A DNA stretch of 64,000 nucleotides from JBGQAS01 sp964498605 (lineage in GTDB: Bacteria > Chloroflexota > Anaerolineae > Anaerolineales > Anaerolineaceae): the NCBI GenBank assembly GCA_964498605.1, contig CAZCHK010000003.1, positions 1 to 64,000 on the forward strand, in the 5' to 3' direction. The translations under genes were made by a program, and so were the position numbers. Below, piece after piece: positions 50,850 to 59,326 of this stretch. The first letter of the stretch is position 1, and each line of letters starts with the position of its first letter. Under the pieces are notes generated by a model, which saw nothing but the letters and a program-made list of their open reading frames with translations, was not told the DNA's origin and made no database searches.

Positions 50850-51857
50850 CTATTTCTTCTTGGATTTCTCGTCTTTGTTCATCAACCCCATCTTTTCAGC
50901 ATCATCAAAAGTGAGGCCCTCGATGCTCACGGTGCCATCTTCATTTCCGGTCTCCCAGAAGCGTTCCAGCTCTTCCCCTTTAATTTTTACTTCGGTCTGC
51001 TGCAGCTTGGTATCAAATTCATCAAAAGGGGGAGTTGAGGGCGGAGAAGCGTTTGCGGCAGTAGCGCGGATGGTTTTCCCGCTGATGGCTTTGATCAGGT
51101 CTCGCTGCGCGTCGATGACCACGCCGAGGCTCATCAACAGGTGGTTGTGACCCTGTTCCGGTTTCAACACAGCGATGAGTGCGTTCTCATCCAGTGTCAT
51201 GAACACCAGCTGGAAAGAGGCACCCATGAAGGCGTGCACGCCGTCGCCGATAGGCGTGGAAAACAGGTTGATCATTTTCACGTCTGTGGCGAGCATGGAA
51301 AGTATCACCGGTATCCATTTACCCTCAAAATTTTTCTCGGGGAACTCGCCTGCCAGCGCCAGGATCGTTCCCTGTTTGTCCGCCAAACACACGGCCAGCG
51401 CGTTCAGGTTGCTCTTCATTTCGCGCAGCGCCGGGAGCAGATCCGTCCCGGTGGTGGGCAGGTCTTCTTCAGGCAGCGCGCCGGTGCCGATGTTGAGAAA
51501 ACGCTTGGCGGTGGAAAGAAAAGCGTCAATTTCCATCGGTTTGCTCAGCACGGCTTCGTTGGCCTTTAATCCTGCCTGACGCAGCACGGCGCTGTCGGCT
51601 TTCGACGCGATTAGAATCACCTTCAGATGAGGCTGGGTTTTCATGACGCGTCCAGCCAGCTCTCTTCCGGTCATGTTCCCCAGGCGGTGATCGGTGATCA
51701 GCAAATCAGCGCCTCCAGTCTCTGCTTCCTTTAAGGCCTCCTCCACGTTGGGGACAACAGAAACAACCAGGTCTTTGTCCAGCGTGTTCAAAGTTGCCTT
51801 GAGCAGGCGCCCCACCTCCTGGGTATCTTCCACAATGATGATGTTTTTATTCGCCAT
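50850..51857 (-). CDS. Response regulator with REC domain and roadblock/GAF-like C-terminus
   Basis: 335 residues. REC domain at 1-125 with acid pair E10-D11, phosphoacceptor D56 (LLITDHRLG) and K106 (VLSKPM). Residues about 135-260 read as a small alpha-beta sensor of the roadblock or GAF type (LNALAVCLADKQGTILALAG, LIAVLKP). There is no DNA-binding domain. The C-terminus is acidic then Lys-rich. No histidine kinase is nearby. TATAAT lies 6 nt before the ATG, a leaderless start. Confidence 0.8.
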   Translation of the reverse strand: MANKNIIIVEDTQEVGRLLKATLNTLDKDLVVSVVPNVEEALKEAETGGADLLITDHRLGNMTGRELAGRVMKTQPHLKVILIASKADSAVLRQAGLKANEAVLSKPMEIDAFLSTAKRFLNIGTGALPEEDLPTTGTDLLPALREMKSNLNALAVCLADKQGTILALAGEFPEKNFEGKWIPVILSMLATDVKMINLFSTPIGDGVHAFMGASFQLVFMTLDENALIAVLKPEQGHNHLLMSLGVVIDAQRDLIKAISGKTIRATAANASPPSTPPFDEFDTKLQQTEVKIKGEELERFWETGNEDGTVSIEGLTFDDAEKMGLMNKDEKSKKK

Positions 51858-51863
51858 GGCTCT

Positions 51864-51869
51864 ATTATA
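51864..51869 (-). promoter_or_regulatory. -10 box TATAAT of a leaderless promoter
   Basis: TATAAT (51869-51864) ends 6 nt before ATG 51857. It directly follows the T-run of the preceding terminator, so the -35 position falls inside the hairpin. Confidence 0.65.
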
Positions 51870-51871
51870 GT

Positions 51872-51906
51872 AAAAAAACTGGATTTTGAGGTTATCGCCA
51901 TCCAGT
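51872..51906 (-). terminator. Terminator of the oligopeptide transporter operon
   Basis: ACTGGAT and ATCCAGT form a 7-bp stem on the minus strand with a 15-nt loop, followed by TTTTTTT. It closes the operon that ends with the small membrane protein gene. Confidence 0.75.
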
Positions 51907-51914
51907 TCTTGTGA

Positions 51915-52205
51915 TTACTTGTTTCTTGTCTTCTTTTTTTCCATCTCGAGATCGTTCACTTCTTCCTTGCCCAGCTTCTTCCACTGCTGCTTGGCGCGTT
52001 CACGTCCCACGTAAAAACCCACTCCGGCATAACCCAGGAGCATACCACCCACGTGCACCATATACAGCAATATCCACAGAAAAATGCTGTCAATATGAAT
52101 GACCTTGACAATATCCAGCATCGCCAGTACGGGCATGATGACGACCATGACCCCGCCCACAACGAACATGGTAACCGGATTGAGATCTCGAAAGGACCTG
52201 TTCAT
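51915..52205 (-). CDS. Small two-helix membrane protein
   Basis: 96 residues from ATG 52205. Two hydrophobic segments at about 13-33 (MFVVGGVMVVIMPVLAMLD) and 42-66, then a basic tail rich in Lys. It overlaps the stop of the last transporter ATPase gene (ATGA), so it belongs to that operon. No family is recognised. It may assist the transporter or simply share its transcript. Confidence 0.7.
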   Translation of the reverse strand: MNRSFRDLNPVTMFVVGGVMVVIMPVLAMLDIVKVIHIDSIFLWILLYMVHVGGMLLGYAGVGFYVGRERAKQQWKKLGKEEVNDLEMEKKKTRNK

Positions 52206-53251
52206 TTTTTGAATAACCAACAGGCAACATTGTGCTCCGGACCAACTTCAAAGTCCGGTGGAACCTGCTGGTCGCACAACCCTTTGATGACATGCGAGCA
52301 GCGGGGATGGAAGCGGCAACCCTTGGGCGGAACGATCAGGCTGGGCGGCTCGCCCGGCGGAACGTCCTTGTATGTTTTTGAGTTCTTAGCATCCGGTTCA
52401 GAGGTTCCGGTAAGCAGGGCCAGTGTGTACGGATGTCCCGGGTGATTCAACAGGTCGTCCGTCTTGGCCTTCTCGACCAGGTTGCCAGCATACATGACGA
52501 AAATGCGCCGCGAGAAATAGCGCACCGTCGACAGGTCGTGGGTAATGTAGATAACCGCCAGGTGCTTCTCTTCCTGCAAACCGCGCAGCAGCTTGAGAAT
52601 CTCAACACGTACCGAGGCGTCCAGCATGGAGACAGGTTCGTCCGCGACGATCAGCTTCGGATCCAGGATCATGGATCGCGCGATAACGATTCGCTGCTGC
52701 TGGCCGCCGCTGAGCATGTGCGGGTACTTGTGCAGGTAATCGGAAACCGGCGACATTTTGACTTCCTTCAGCCCTGCTTCGATCTTTCTGACCTTCTGTT
52801 CATAGCTCAAGCCCGGTGTGTTGATCTCCATCGGCTCTTCCATGATCTTCTCAACAGTCATGAACGGCGCCATGGCACCATACGGGTCCTGCTGAATGTA
52901 CCCCACCTTGGCCCGGTACCACTTGAGCTCCTGCCGTTTCATGTGTGAGATATCCACACCCTCAAACGTGACATTGCCACTGCGGGGTCGGTTGATGCCC
53001 AGGATGGTCTTCATGAGGCTGGTTTTGCCGCAGCCACTCTCGCCAACGACCGCGATGGCTTCTCCGTGATGCAGGTCGAACGTCACGCCGTCTACGGCGT
53101 GCACGAAACCAGCGTGTCCGAAGCCGAACTTCCGCAGCTCAAACCATACCCGCAGATCCTTGATGGAGAGGAGTATGTCGCCCTTGTCCTTTTCGTGGTC
53201 ATAACGACCTTCGGCAGCGATAGTTGTTTTTAAGTTTTGGTTGTTTGCCAT
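52202..53251 (-). CDS. oppF: Oligopeptide ABC transporter ATPase, OppF/DppF-like
   Basis: 349 residues from ATG 53251, which has AGGAGAAAA upstream. Walker A GESGCGKTSLMKTI, signature LSGGQQQR, Walker B LIVADEPVSMLD, switch His in YITHDLS, and a C-terminal extension PPGEPPSLIVPPKGCRFHPR with Cys residues typical of oligopeptide ATPases, possibly a Fe-S site. Second of two ATPases of the importer. It is followed by the small membrane protein gene. Confidence 0.93.
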   Translation of the reverse strand: MANNQNLKTTIAAEGRYDHEKDKGDILLSIKDLRVWFELRKFGFGHAGFVHAVDGVTFDLHHGEAIAVVGESGCGKTSLMKTILGINRPRSGNVTFEGVDISHMKRQELKWYRAKVGYIQQDPYGAMAPFMTVEKIMEEPMEINTPGLSYEQKVRKIEAGLKEVKMSPVSDYLHKYPHMLSGGQQQRIVIARSMILDPKLIVADEPVSMLDASVRVEILKLLRGLQEEKHLAVIYITHDLSTVRYFSRRIFVMYAGNLVEKAKTDDLLNHPGHPYTLALLTGTSEPDAKNSKTYKDVPPGEPPSLIVPPKGCRFHPRCSHVIKGLCDQQVPPDFEVGPEHNVACWLFKK

Positions 53252-53265
53252 GTTTTTCTCCTGCC

Positions 53266-54222
53266 TCAGTCGTATAACCAGCACTTCACCAGCCGGTTGT
53301 CTTTTTCGTACACCGGTGGTTCTTCATCGCATTTTTTGAATCTCGCGGGGCAGCGGTCCTTGAAGCGGCACCCAGTCGGCAGGTCCAGCAGGCTGGGCGG
53401 CTGCCCGGTGATGTACTCGGGTTCTTTATCGCCTCTCAAGCGGGGTACACTGTTCATCAACTTTTCGGAATACGGGTGCAGCGGCTTCTTGAAGAACCTA
53501 TCCGCGTCACTGACCTCCACGATCTGCCCGGCGTACATGACTGCCACCTTGTCCGCGAGCTCACTGGACGTGGCGATGTCGTGCGTGATCAGGATGTAGC
53601 TGGTCTCCATCTCGTGCTTGATGCGTTTCAAAACGTTGAAGATATTTGCCTGCGTGAGCACGTCCAGGGCTGAGGTGGGTTCGTCCAGGATGATCAGGTC
53701 CGGGGTGGTCACCAGTGCCATGGCGATCGCGCAGCGCTGGCGCATGCCGCCGCTCAGCTCGAATGCATAGCGGTTGATGAACCCTTCCGGCACGCCCACC
53801 AGCTGGAACATCTTTTTAGCGCGGGCGATGGCTTCTTCCTTCTTGGCGCCGGAATGCACGACCAGCGGCTCGGACACCTGCTCCCCGACCTTGAGGACCG
53901 GGTTGAGCGAGTTCATGGCCGCCTGTGGAACCAGCGACATCTGCACCCAGCGTACATTGGTGCGGAATTCCTCTTCTTTATACGCCATAACGTCCACGTC
54001 GTTGAGGTACACCCGGCCCGAGTATTTTTCGACATTCCTCGGCAACAGGCGCAGGATGGCTTTGGCCAGTGATGTCTTGCCGCAGCCTGATTCGCCAAGG
54101 ACCACGACAGCTTCGTTGTAGCCCAGATTGAAATTCACGCCGTCAACGGCTTGAACCGGTCCACGCTGGGTTTTAAAATGCAGCGTCAGGTCTTCAATGC
54201 GTAGTAGGTTGTGTTTTGCCAT
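53266..54222 (-). CDS. oppD: Oligopeptide ABC transporter ATPase, OppD/DppD-like
   Basis: 318 residues. Walker A GESGCGKTSLAKAI, signature LSGGMRQR, Walker B LIILDEPTSALD, switch His in LITHDIA. C-terminal oligopeptide-type region GQPPSLLDLPTGCRFKDRCP with further Cys, matching the metal-cluster segment seen in DppD. It starts 2 bp after oppC and is followed by oppF. Confidence 0.93.
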   Translation of the reverse strand: MAKHNLLRIEDLTLHFKTQRGPVQAVDGVNFNLGYNEAVVVLGESGCGKTSLAKAILRLLPRNVEKYSGRVYLNDVDVMAYKEEEFRTNVRWVQMSLVPQAAMNSLNPVLKVGEQVSEPLVVHSGAKKEEAIARAKKMFQLVGVPEGFINRYAFELSGGMRQRCAIAMALVTTPDLIILDEPTSALDVLTQANIFNVLKRIKHEMETSYILITHDIATSSELADKVAVMYAGQIVEVSDADRFFKKPLHPYSEKLMNSVPRLRGDKEPEYITGQPPSLLDLPTGCRFKDRCPARFKKCDEEPPVYEKDNRLVKCWLYD

Positions 54223-54224
54223 GA

Positions 54225-55571
54225 TTATTGACCTCTCAAGCGTGGATTAAAGACCCGGTCAAGGGCAAAGCCCACCATGGCGAACGCCAGGCCTGTGATC
54301 ATGAGCAATGCCGAAGGTTGAAGGATCCAGTAGTACCAGCCCTGGAACAGGGCGCCGTTTTTTCGCGCCTCATCCACAATCTTGCCCCAGGTGGGAACGG
54401 AAGGATCGCCCAGCCCCAGGATCGCCAGGGATGATTCCAGGAACACGTAGTTGGGAATGAGGATGACAAACCCGGGGATCAGCATGGGAATGATACGCGG
54501 GATCATGTAGCGGAAGATGATGCGGATATTGCTGGCACCGTATGCTTTGGCAGCTTCGATATAAGGGGATTCTTTCACCTGCATGAATACCGCCCGGAAG
54601 GTCTTGATCCCCGCCCCGAAGATGCTCAAGGCTACCACCGAGAGGAGGATGACCCAGATGCTGCGCGAGTAGAACGTCCCGATCATGATCAACACAGGCA
54701 GGAAGGGAATCAGCATGTTGACTTCGGTGATGCGCTGAATGAGCTGATCGACCCAGCCGCCGAACCAGGAGCTGAAGGCCGCGATGAAAAGCTGAGAAAC
54801 AGAGGTACCCACAGCCGCAATGAATCCGAAGGCCAGGGCGATGGGAGCTCCCCACAGCAAAGCGATGCCGAGGTCCCTGCGGATGTCATCGGTGCCTGCC
54901 CAACCGGAAACCCGGCCGTAGATGATCAATTCCGCGTCCACGTTGACATCCGGCTCGAAGGTCATCGCCTCGATGATCATCTTGTACGAACCTTTCAGCA
55001 CAGCTGTATTCTCAGGATCAAGATTGCTAAGCAATCCCGCGTGCGGGATGATGTCCTTCAATTTTTTCGCCCGCAGTTCAGTGTCCTGCGAAATGCGGTA
55101 CGATTTTGTGTTGTTGATCGCGCCGGTCTTCAAGCGAATGGTGTCCCCGTCCGGGCGCTCCAAAACAGCTGAGTAGAAGGGGTATTTTTCTATGAAATTG
55201 GTGTCAAAGAAGATGGACATCTCGCTTGGAAACGTGTCGTAATTGTATTCAAACGGCAGCGTGATCTTGTAATAGTATGTCCCATCAGAATTCTGGCTGA
55301 CTTCTTTGTATTCAGGATTCAGCCGGGAATCGACGATGATCGTCTCGGGTAGTTTTTTCTCACGGAAGATGTTCGTCCACGCCGGACGGGCGTACTGCGG
55401 GTACTGGTACCAGTTGTTGGTGCCGCTGCGCCACTTCTCGATGGCGGTGTTGTACGGTATGGCGATGATGGTGATGATGCTCATGGTAATGAGCAGCATG
55501 ACAAGGATAAAGCCGACCACCGCGGATGGGTAGCGCAGCAGTTCTTTGATGCTTCTGAAAAGATTTCTCAT
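54225..55571 (-). CDS. oppC: Oligopeptide ABC permease, OppC-like, with large extracytoplasmic insertion
   Basis: 448 residues, about 150 longer than a normal OppC. TM1 at about 17-38, then an extra soluble region at about 40-220, then the usual core beginning with AGTDDIRRDLGIALLWGAPI (the family's GTD-xx-GRD-L equivalent) and four to five more helices, including the EAA-type loop EAAKAYGASNIRIIFRYMIP at about 345-365. The insertion is hydrophilic with several Tyr/Trp and strand-rich segments, placed outside the membrane by topology. It overlaps oppB by 4 bp. Probably adapts the channel to the permuted binding protein. Confidence 0.9.
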   Translation of the reverse strand: MRNLFRSIKELLRYPSAVVGFILVMLLITMSIITIIAIPYNTAIEKWRSGTNNWYQYPQYARPAWTNIFREKKLPETIIVDSRLNPEYKEVSQNSDGTYYYKITLPFEYNYDTFPSEMSIFFDTNFIEKYPFYSAVLERPDGDTIRLKTGAINNTKSYRISQDTELRAKKLKDIIPHAGLLSNLDPENTAVLKGSYKMIIEAMTFEPDVNVDAELIIYGRVSGWAGTDDIRRDLGIALLWGAPIALAFGFIAAVGTSVSQLFIAAFSSWFGGWVDQLIQRITEVNMLIPFLPVLIMIGTFYSRSIWVILLSVVALSIFGAGIKTFRAVFMQVKESPYIEAAKAYGASNIRIIFRYMIPRIIPMLIPGFVILIPNYVFLESSLAILGLGDPSVPTWGKIVDEARKNGALFQGWYYWILQPSALLMITGLAFAMVGFALDRVFNPRLRGQ

Positions 55572-56719
55572 GCCTTGCTCCCTTCTCCGCCGATCTTGAC
55601 GCGCGGGTCAACCAGGGCGTACACGAAATCCAGCGCCAGAACGGTCACCGCGAGCAGATAGGCGTATATCACCGTCTCACCGATGATGACCGGGGTGTCC
55701 ACCGCAGATATGGCGCGGTACAGGGTCGTTCCCAGTCCTGGCCAGCTGAAGATGGTTTCCAGAATGGTCGCGCCGGTCCAGGCCCCGATCATCAGCAGCG
55801 CAAACCCGGTGATGATGGTGGGTAGCGTGGGGCGCAGAACGTAGCGCCGCTCAATCGTGCGGTCGCTGAGCCCTTTGGCTTTGGCCATGTCCACATAATC
55901 CTCGCTGGAGTAGATCAGGAAGAAAGTACGCCAGTTGTAGATCGATATGAAGATGCCCGATAATGTCAGCGCGCTGACAGGCAGAATCATGTGCTTGAGC
56001 AGGCTGAGGATGTAAGCCGGAACCGTGTCCGGGACGGGAGCATCCATCATGCCGCCGAACGGCAAGATGCGCAGCCAGGAAGCGAAGATGAGAATGAGGA
56101 AAAGCCCGAAGAACCAGCCGGGGGCAGCTGAAAGCGGTGTGAGACCGATGAGGATCTTGTCCCAGATCGATCCGTATTTTCGTGAGAGGGCCAGCGCCAT
56201 GAATAACGCGCTGAAGAACAGCAGCAGATCGGCTGTGCCCATCAAAACAAGCGTGGGTGGCAAACGCTCCAAAAGGATCAGGCGCACCTGGTTGGAGCCG
56301 CTGTTGCTGGTGAGCTGCTGCGCTCTGCCGAGATCCAGGGTGAGCGCGTTTTTTAGATACACAAAACTGCGGATGACAAAAGGCGTGTCCATACCGTAGC
56401 GCTTGATGGCGCTGTCCAGTCTATCCTGGATGATCGCCTGGCGCTCCTCGGTGGTGAGGGCTTTGTACTGCGGATCCCGTCCGATAGCCTGGGAAATATC
56501 TTCCCTGAGCTGCGCGGTGCGGATCTTATCCACATAGCCGCCCATGTTGGCAATGATGATCGTCAGGTACAAGCCAATGGCGACGGTGATCGCCAGCGTA
56601 ATGAGCCTGACACCCATGTACTTGATGACCCGCACAAACGTGCTTGTGCTGGGTTTACTCTGTGCTTCTTCTATCTGTAGACCAGCATCTTTTGGCAAGG
56701 GGGTGGTTTGGGTTGCCAT
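55568..56719 (-). CDS. oppB: Oligopeptide ABC permease, OppB-like
   Basis: 383 residues. N-terminal membrane helix, a long first extracytoplasmic loop with TPFVIRSFVYLKNALTLDLG, then the permease core and the EAA-loop region DYVDMAKAKGLSDRTIERRYVLRP. Ends in a cytoplasmic tail. Forms the channel with OppC. A stem-loop between this gene and the upstream binding protein gene probably lowers its expression compared with the binding protein. Confidence 0.92.
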   Translation of the reverse strand: MATQTTPLPKDAGLQIEEAQSKPSTSTFVRVIKYMGVRLITLAITVAIGLYLTIIIANMGGYVDKIRTAQLREDISQAIGRDPQYKALTTEERQAIIQDRLDSAIKRYGMDTPFVIRSFVYLKNALTLDLGRAQQLTSNSGSNQVRLILLERLPPTLVLMGTADLLLFFSALFMALALSRKYGSIWDKILIGLTPLSAAPGWFFGLFLILIFASWLRILPFGGMMDAPVPDTVPAYILSLLKHMILPVSALTLSGIFISIYNWRTFFLIYSSEDYVDMAKAKGLSDRTIERRYVLRPTLPTIITGFALLMIGAWTGATILETIFSWPGLGTTLYRAISAVDTPVIIGETVIYAYLLAVTVLALDFVYALVDPRVKIGGEGSKA

Positions 56720-56739
56720 CGCTTTGGTCTCACTTTCTA

Positions 56740-56785
56740 TAAAAAATGAACCCGATAGGAGCAGGTGCCCCCACCCCTATCGGGT
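56740..56785 (-). terminator. Intercistronic stem-loop between binding protein and permease genes
   Basis: A perfect 10-bp stem ACCCGATAGG / CCTATCGGGT with a 16-nt GC-rich loop that can itself fold (GGTG/CACC). On the minus strand it is followed by TTCATTTTTTAT. A partial terminator or a 3'-end stabiliser giving more binding protein than permease. Confidence 0.7.
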
Positions 56786-56803
56786 CAGTCTTACTCTGTG
56801 TTA

Positions 56804-59326
56804 CTACTCGGTAACAGCAAACTCATAGCTTGCGAACGTCGGGATGGCCACCAGTTTGGAGGCAACGCCAACGGAAAGCTTCGCAGCGCCAGCAGCCAGT
56901 GCGCCGGTTTGATCTGCGGGCAGGGTCAGTTTGTACAGACCATCTTCCACAGCTTCGGCAACACCTTCGCCAACGACATTACCGGAACCATCGAACAGAA
57001 CGTAGGTCACGGCGTTGATGTCAGCCAGAGGATACGGCATGCCTTCGAAGGTGATCAACACATCGAATTCGGCAGCGTCACCCTTCTTGATGGAGATGGG
57101 GCCTTCAACAGTGGCTTCAGCAATCTGTGCTTTGCCAAATCCAGCCCATTTGTCAGACTTGTCCGGGAAGTAAGGATTCCACTTGAGGACAAGTGTCTGC
57201 TCCACTGTGGCAACCTGGTCCAGGAACAATGGGCCGAGGGCTACCAGGAAGTGACCTTTTTCAGCGTACCAGTTCTGCAGGTTGGTGTAGCGCAGCGTGG
57301 CTTCCTCTGCGGTCACGAACTGAGACATGGTGGGTGCGTAAGGAATGTAATTCTCAGCCTGTGCCTGATCCAGGTAGGTCTTGAGAATTTCGAGGGAAGG
57401 ACCAGCGATCAGGTTCGTCCACTCGGATTCCGCCAATGTGGCTTTGTCGCTCGAGAATGCCAGCTCGCCATTTTCCTCGCCCAGCACCATCAGGGCAAAT
57501 GTGTCCCATCCAGCCTGACCGTATGACCAGGTCGGATACCATGTGGAGACCATGTTCTCGGTGTTCATGTAGAAGCGGTCTTCGTAGGTGGTGATGACGA
57601 GGGGATCGATAGATTCGATCTTGACGCCCTTGAAGTGACCAAGGAATGATGCGATGGCTTCTTCCTGGGCAGGATCGAAGATCTTGCTGTCTGCTTTACC
57701 AAGGTCGAAGGTCAGGATCATGCTCATGACGAAGTCGCCGATGGTCAGCGGGCTGCCGTTGTGCCAGAACATCTTGGTCCACAGGTCGGCGGGATAGTAC
57801 ACGGTGCATTTGGTGACTGCGGTCTTGCCTTCGCCGGCAGGAATGAAGACCTGGTTCACGGCGTCCCAATCGCCCCATGCCTCGGGATCCACAGCGATGC
57901 TGTCGACGAATTTCAGGTCGACCCAGTCAAGCTGTTTGGCGGTGGGGGTTCCGGTGACTGCTTCGCATTCGGCGCGTTCAATGCGCTGTGCTTCGGCAAG
58001 GCCGGTGTAGGGGTTGGTGATGGTAGCGAAGTCATCCAAACCGCGGTTGACCATGCTGTCGTCCACCCAGTTGGAGCCTGCGATGGGGTTGAAGGGCTGC
58101 ACCATGATGCCGGATTGGGCAACGCGCAGCGTGCCGCCTTCCTGGCCGCCGATTTTGGCTGTGAGAGCCCATAACGGTGAGGTGGCGATACCGCCAGCCA
58201 GGTCGGAAGCGACTTCAAGGTCGGCACGGAAGGGTTCGTATGAGGTGTTCTCATTGACCCAGATGCCAGGCCATGCTTCTTCCAGATCGAGCGGGATGAT
58301 TTCTTCGAAGATGGCATCGCGTTCTTCCATACTGGCGAAGTCATTCACCCACAGTTTCTCGGATAATTCGTACAGGCGTTCTGATGGTTCATAGAGCTGC
58401 ATTGGGCCGTAGGGCTGGCCGAGAGGAGTGCTGAACCAACCGAAGTTGGAACCCTCGTCCAGGCTGATGGCCGTGCTGATCCATCCACCGGTGTAGACAT
58501 GCCACGTGCAGGGCAGGGGATCGCCGGTCCAGATGGGGCCAGCGTCCGCGCGCGGTTTCTCATCGCGTGTCACTGTGAAGCCAAGGGCTTCCAGCTGATT
58601 GGCGAAGTAGTTACCGATCTGGCGGCGGTTGTCTTCCGTCCTGATCAGGACGACAACTACGACAGGTTTCCCGCCGAAGCTCCACTTGCCATCGACCAGT
58701 TCAGCGCCCATGGCGGGCATTTCCACATCTACGACCGCTTTGGCTTTTTCGAGGTCATACGCGTATTTCGCGACCATCGCGCCGATCGTGCCGGCGTAGC
58801 GGGCGTAGTCAGTGGATGCAATGCTGATCATGGTCAGTTTGGCGTAGCCAAGACCACCGAGGATCTCTTCCACAACATAATCGCGGTCGATCGCCCAGTT
58901 CATGGCTTCGCGGATCTTCATGTTGCTGAAGGGATTCAACAGGGTGGTATCGGTGCAGACAACTGTGTTGAACAGCAGCTGGTTGTATCCGCCGACCTGC
59001 ATGGTGTATTTCAGGTTGGCATCGGTTTTGATGGTCTCGAAGAGACCAACATCATCCATGGTCACGGGATACACATCAATGGCACCAGCCTGGATCTGCG
59101 CAACGGCAGTATCCTGGTCAGCAATCGCCGTGAAGACCACTTCGTCGACCCAGGGTCCGGTGCGAGTCACTTCTGGTTCCTCGACGACCTCTTCCTCAGT
59201 GGGTTCTTCAACAACGGTTTCGGGTTCTTCCACTTCAGGAGTGGTGGTTTCGGCCGGCTTGCAGGCACCGAGAACCAGACCCAAAACAAGCATCATGCTG
59301 ATAACGAACAAAAACTTGTTTTTCAT
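56804..59326 (-). CDS. Solute-binding lipoprotein of the SBP_bac_5 family in permuted order
   Basis: 840 residues, against about 530-600 for the family. Lipobox VLGAC with Cys at 22, Glu-rich linker to 55. Residues 57-155 (DEVVFTAIADQDTAVAQIQA, IREAMNWAIDRDYVVEEIL) correspond to the middle of a normal protein. Residues 397-403 (GGTLRVA) are the normal mature N-terminus, 521-533 (WHNGSPLTIGDFV) the normal W-DG-PLTAeDV motif, and 712-720 (LVLKWNPYF) the normal N-P-Y segment that should precede DEVVF. A 100-residue Ig-like domain ends the protein. Strong GGAGGAG before ATG 59326. Binds oligopeptides or related solutes for the importer encoded next. Confidence 0.88.
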   Translation of the reverse strand: MKNKFLFVISMMLVLGLVLGACKPAETTTPEVEEPETVVEEPTEEEVVEEPEVTRTGPWVDEVVFTAIADQDTAVAQIQAGAIDVYPVTMDDVGLFETIKTDANLKYTMQVGGYNQLLFNTVVCTDTTLLNPFSNMKIREAMNWAIDRDYVVEEILGGLGYAKLTMISIASTDYARYAGTIGAMVAKYAYDLEKAKAVVDVEMPAMGAELVDGKWSFGGKPVVVVVLIRTEDNRRQIGNYFANQLEALGFTVTRDEKPRADAGPIWTGDPLPCTWHVYTGGWISTAISLDEGSNFGWFSTPLGQPYGPMQLYEPSERLYELSEKLWVNDFASMEERDAIFEEIIPLDLEEAWPGIWVNENTSYEPFRADLEVASDLAGGIATSPLWALTAKIGGQEGGTLRVAQSGIMVQPFNPIAGSNWVDDSMVNRGLDDFATITNPYTGLAEAQRIERAECEAVTGTPTAKQLDWVDLKFVDSIAVDPEAWGDWDAVNQVFIPAGEGKTAVTKCTVYYPADLWTKMFWHNGSPLTIGDFVMSMILTFDLGKADSKIFDPAQEEAIASFLGHFKGVKIESIDPLVITTYEDRFYMNTENMVSTWYPTWSYGQAGWDTFALMVLGEENGELAFSSDKATLAESEWTNLIAGPSLEILKTYLDQAQAENYIPYAPTMSQFVTAEEATLRYTNLQNWYAEKGHFLVALGPLFLDQVATVEQTLVLKWNPYFPDKSDKWAGFGKAQIAEATVEGPISIKKGDAAEFDVLITFEGMPYPLADINAVTYVLFDGSGNVVGEGVAEAVEDGLYKLTLPADQTGALAAGAAKLSVGVASKLVAIPTFASYEFAVTE

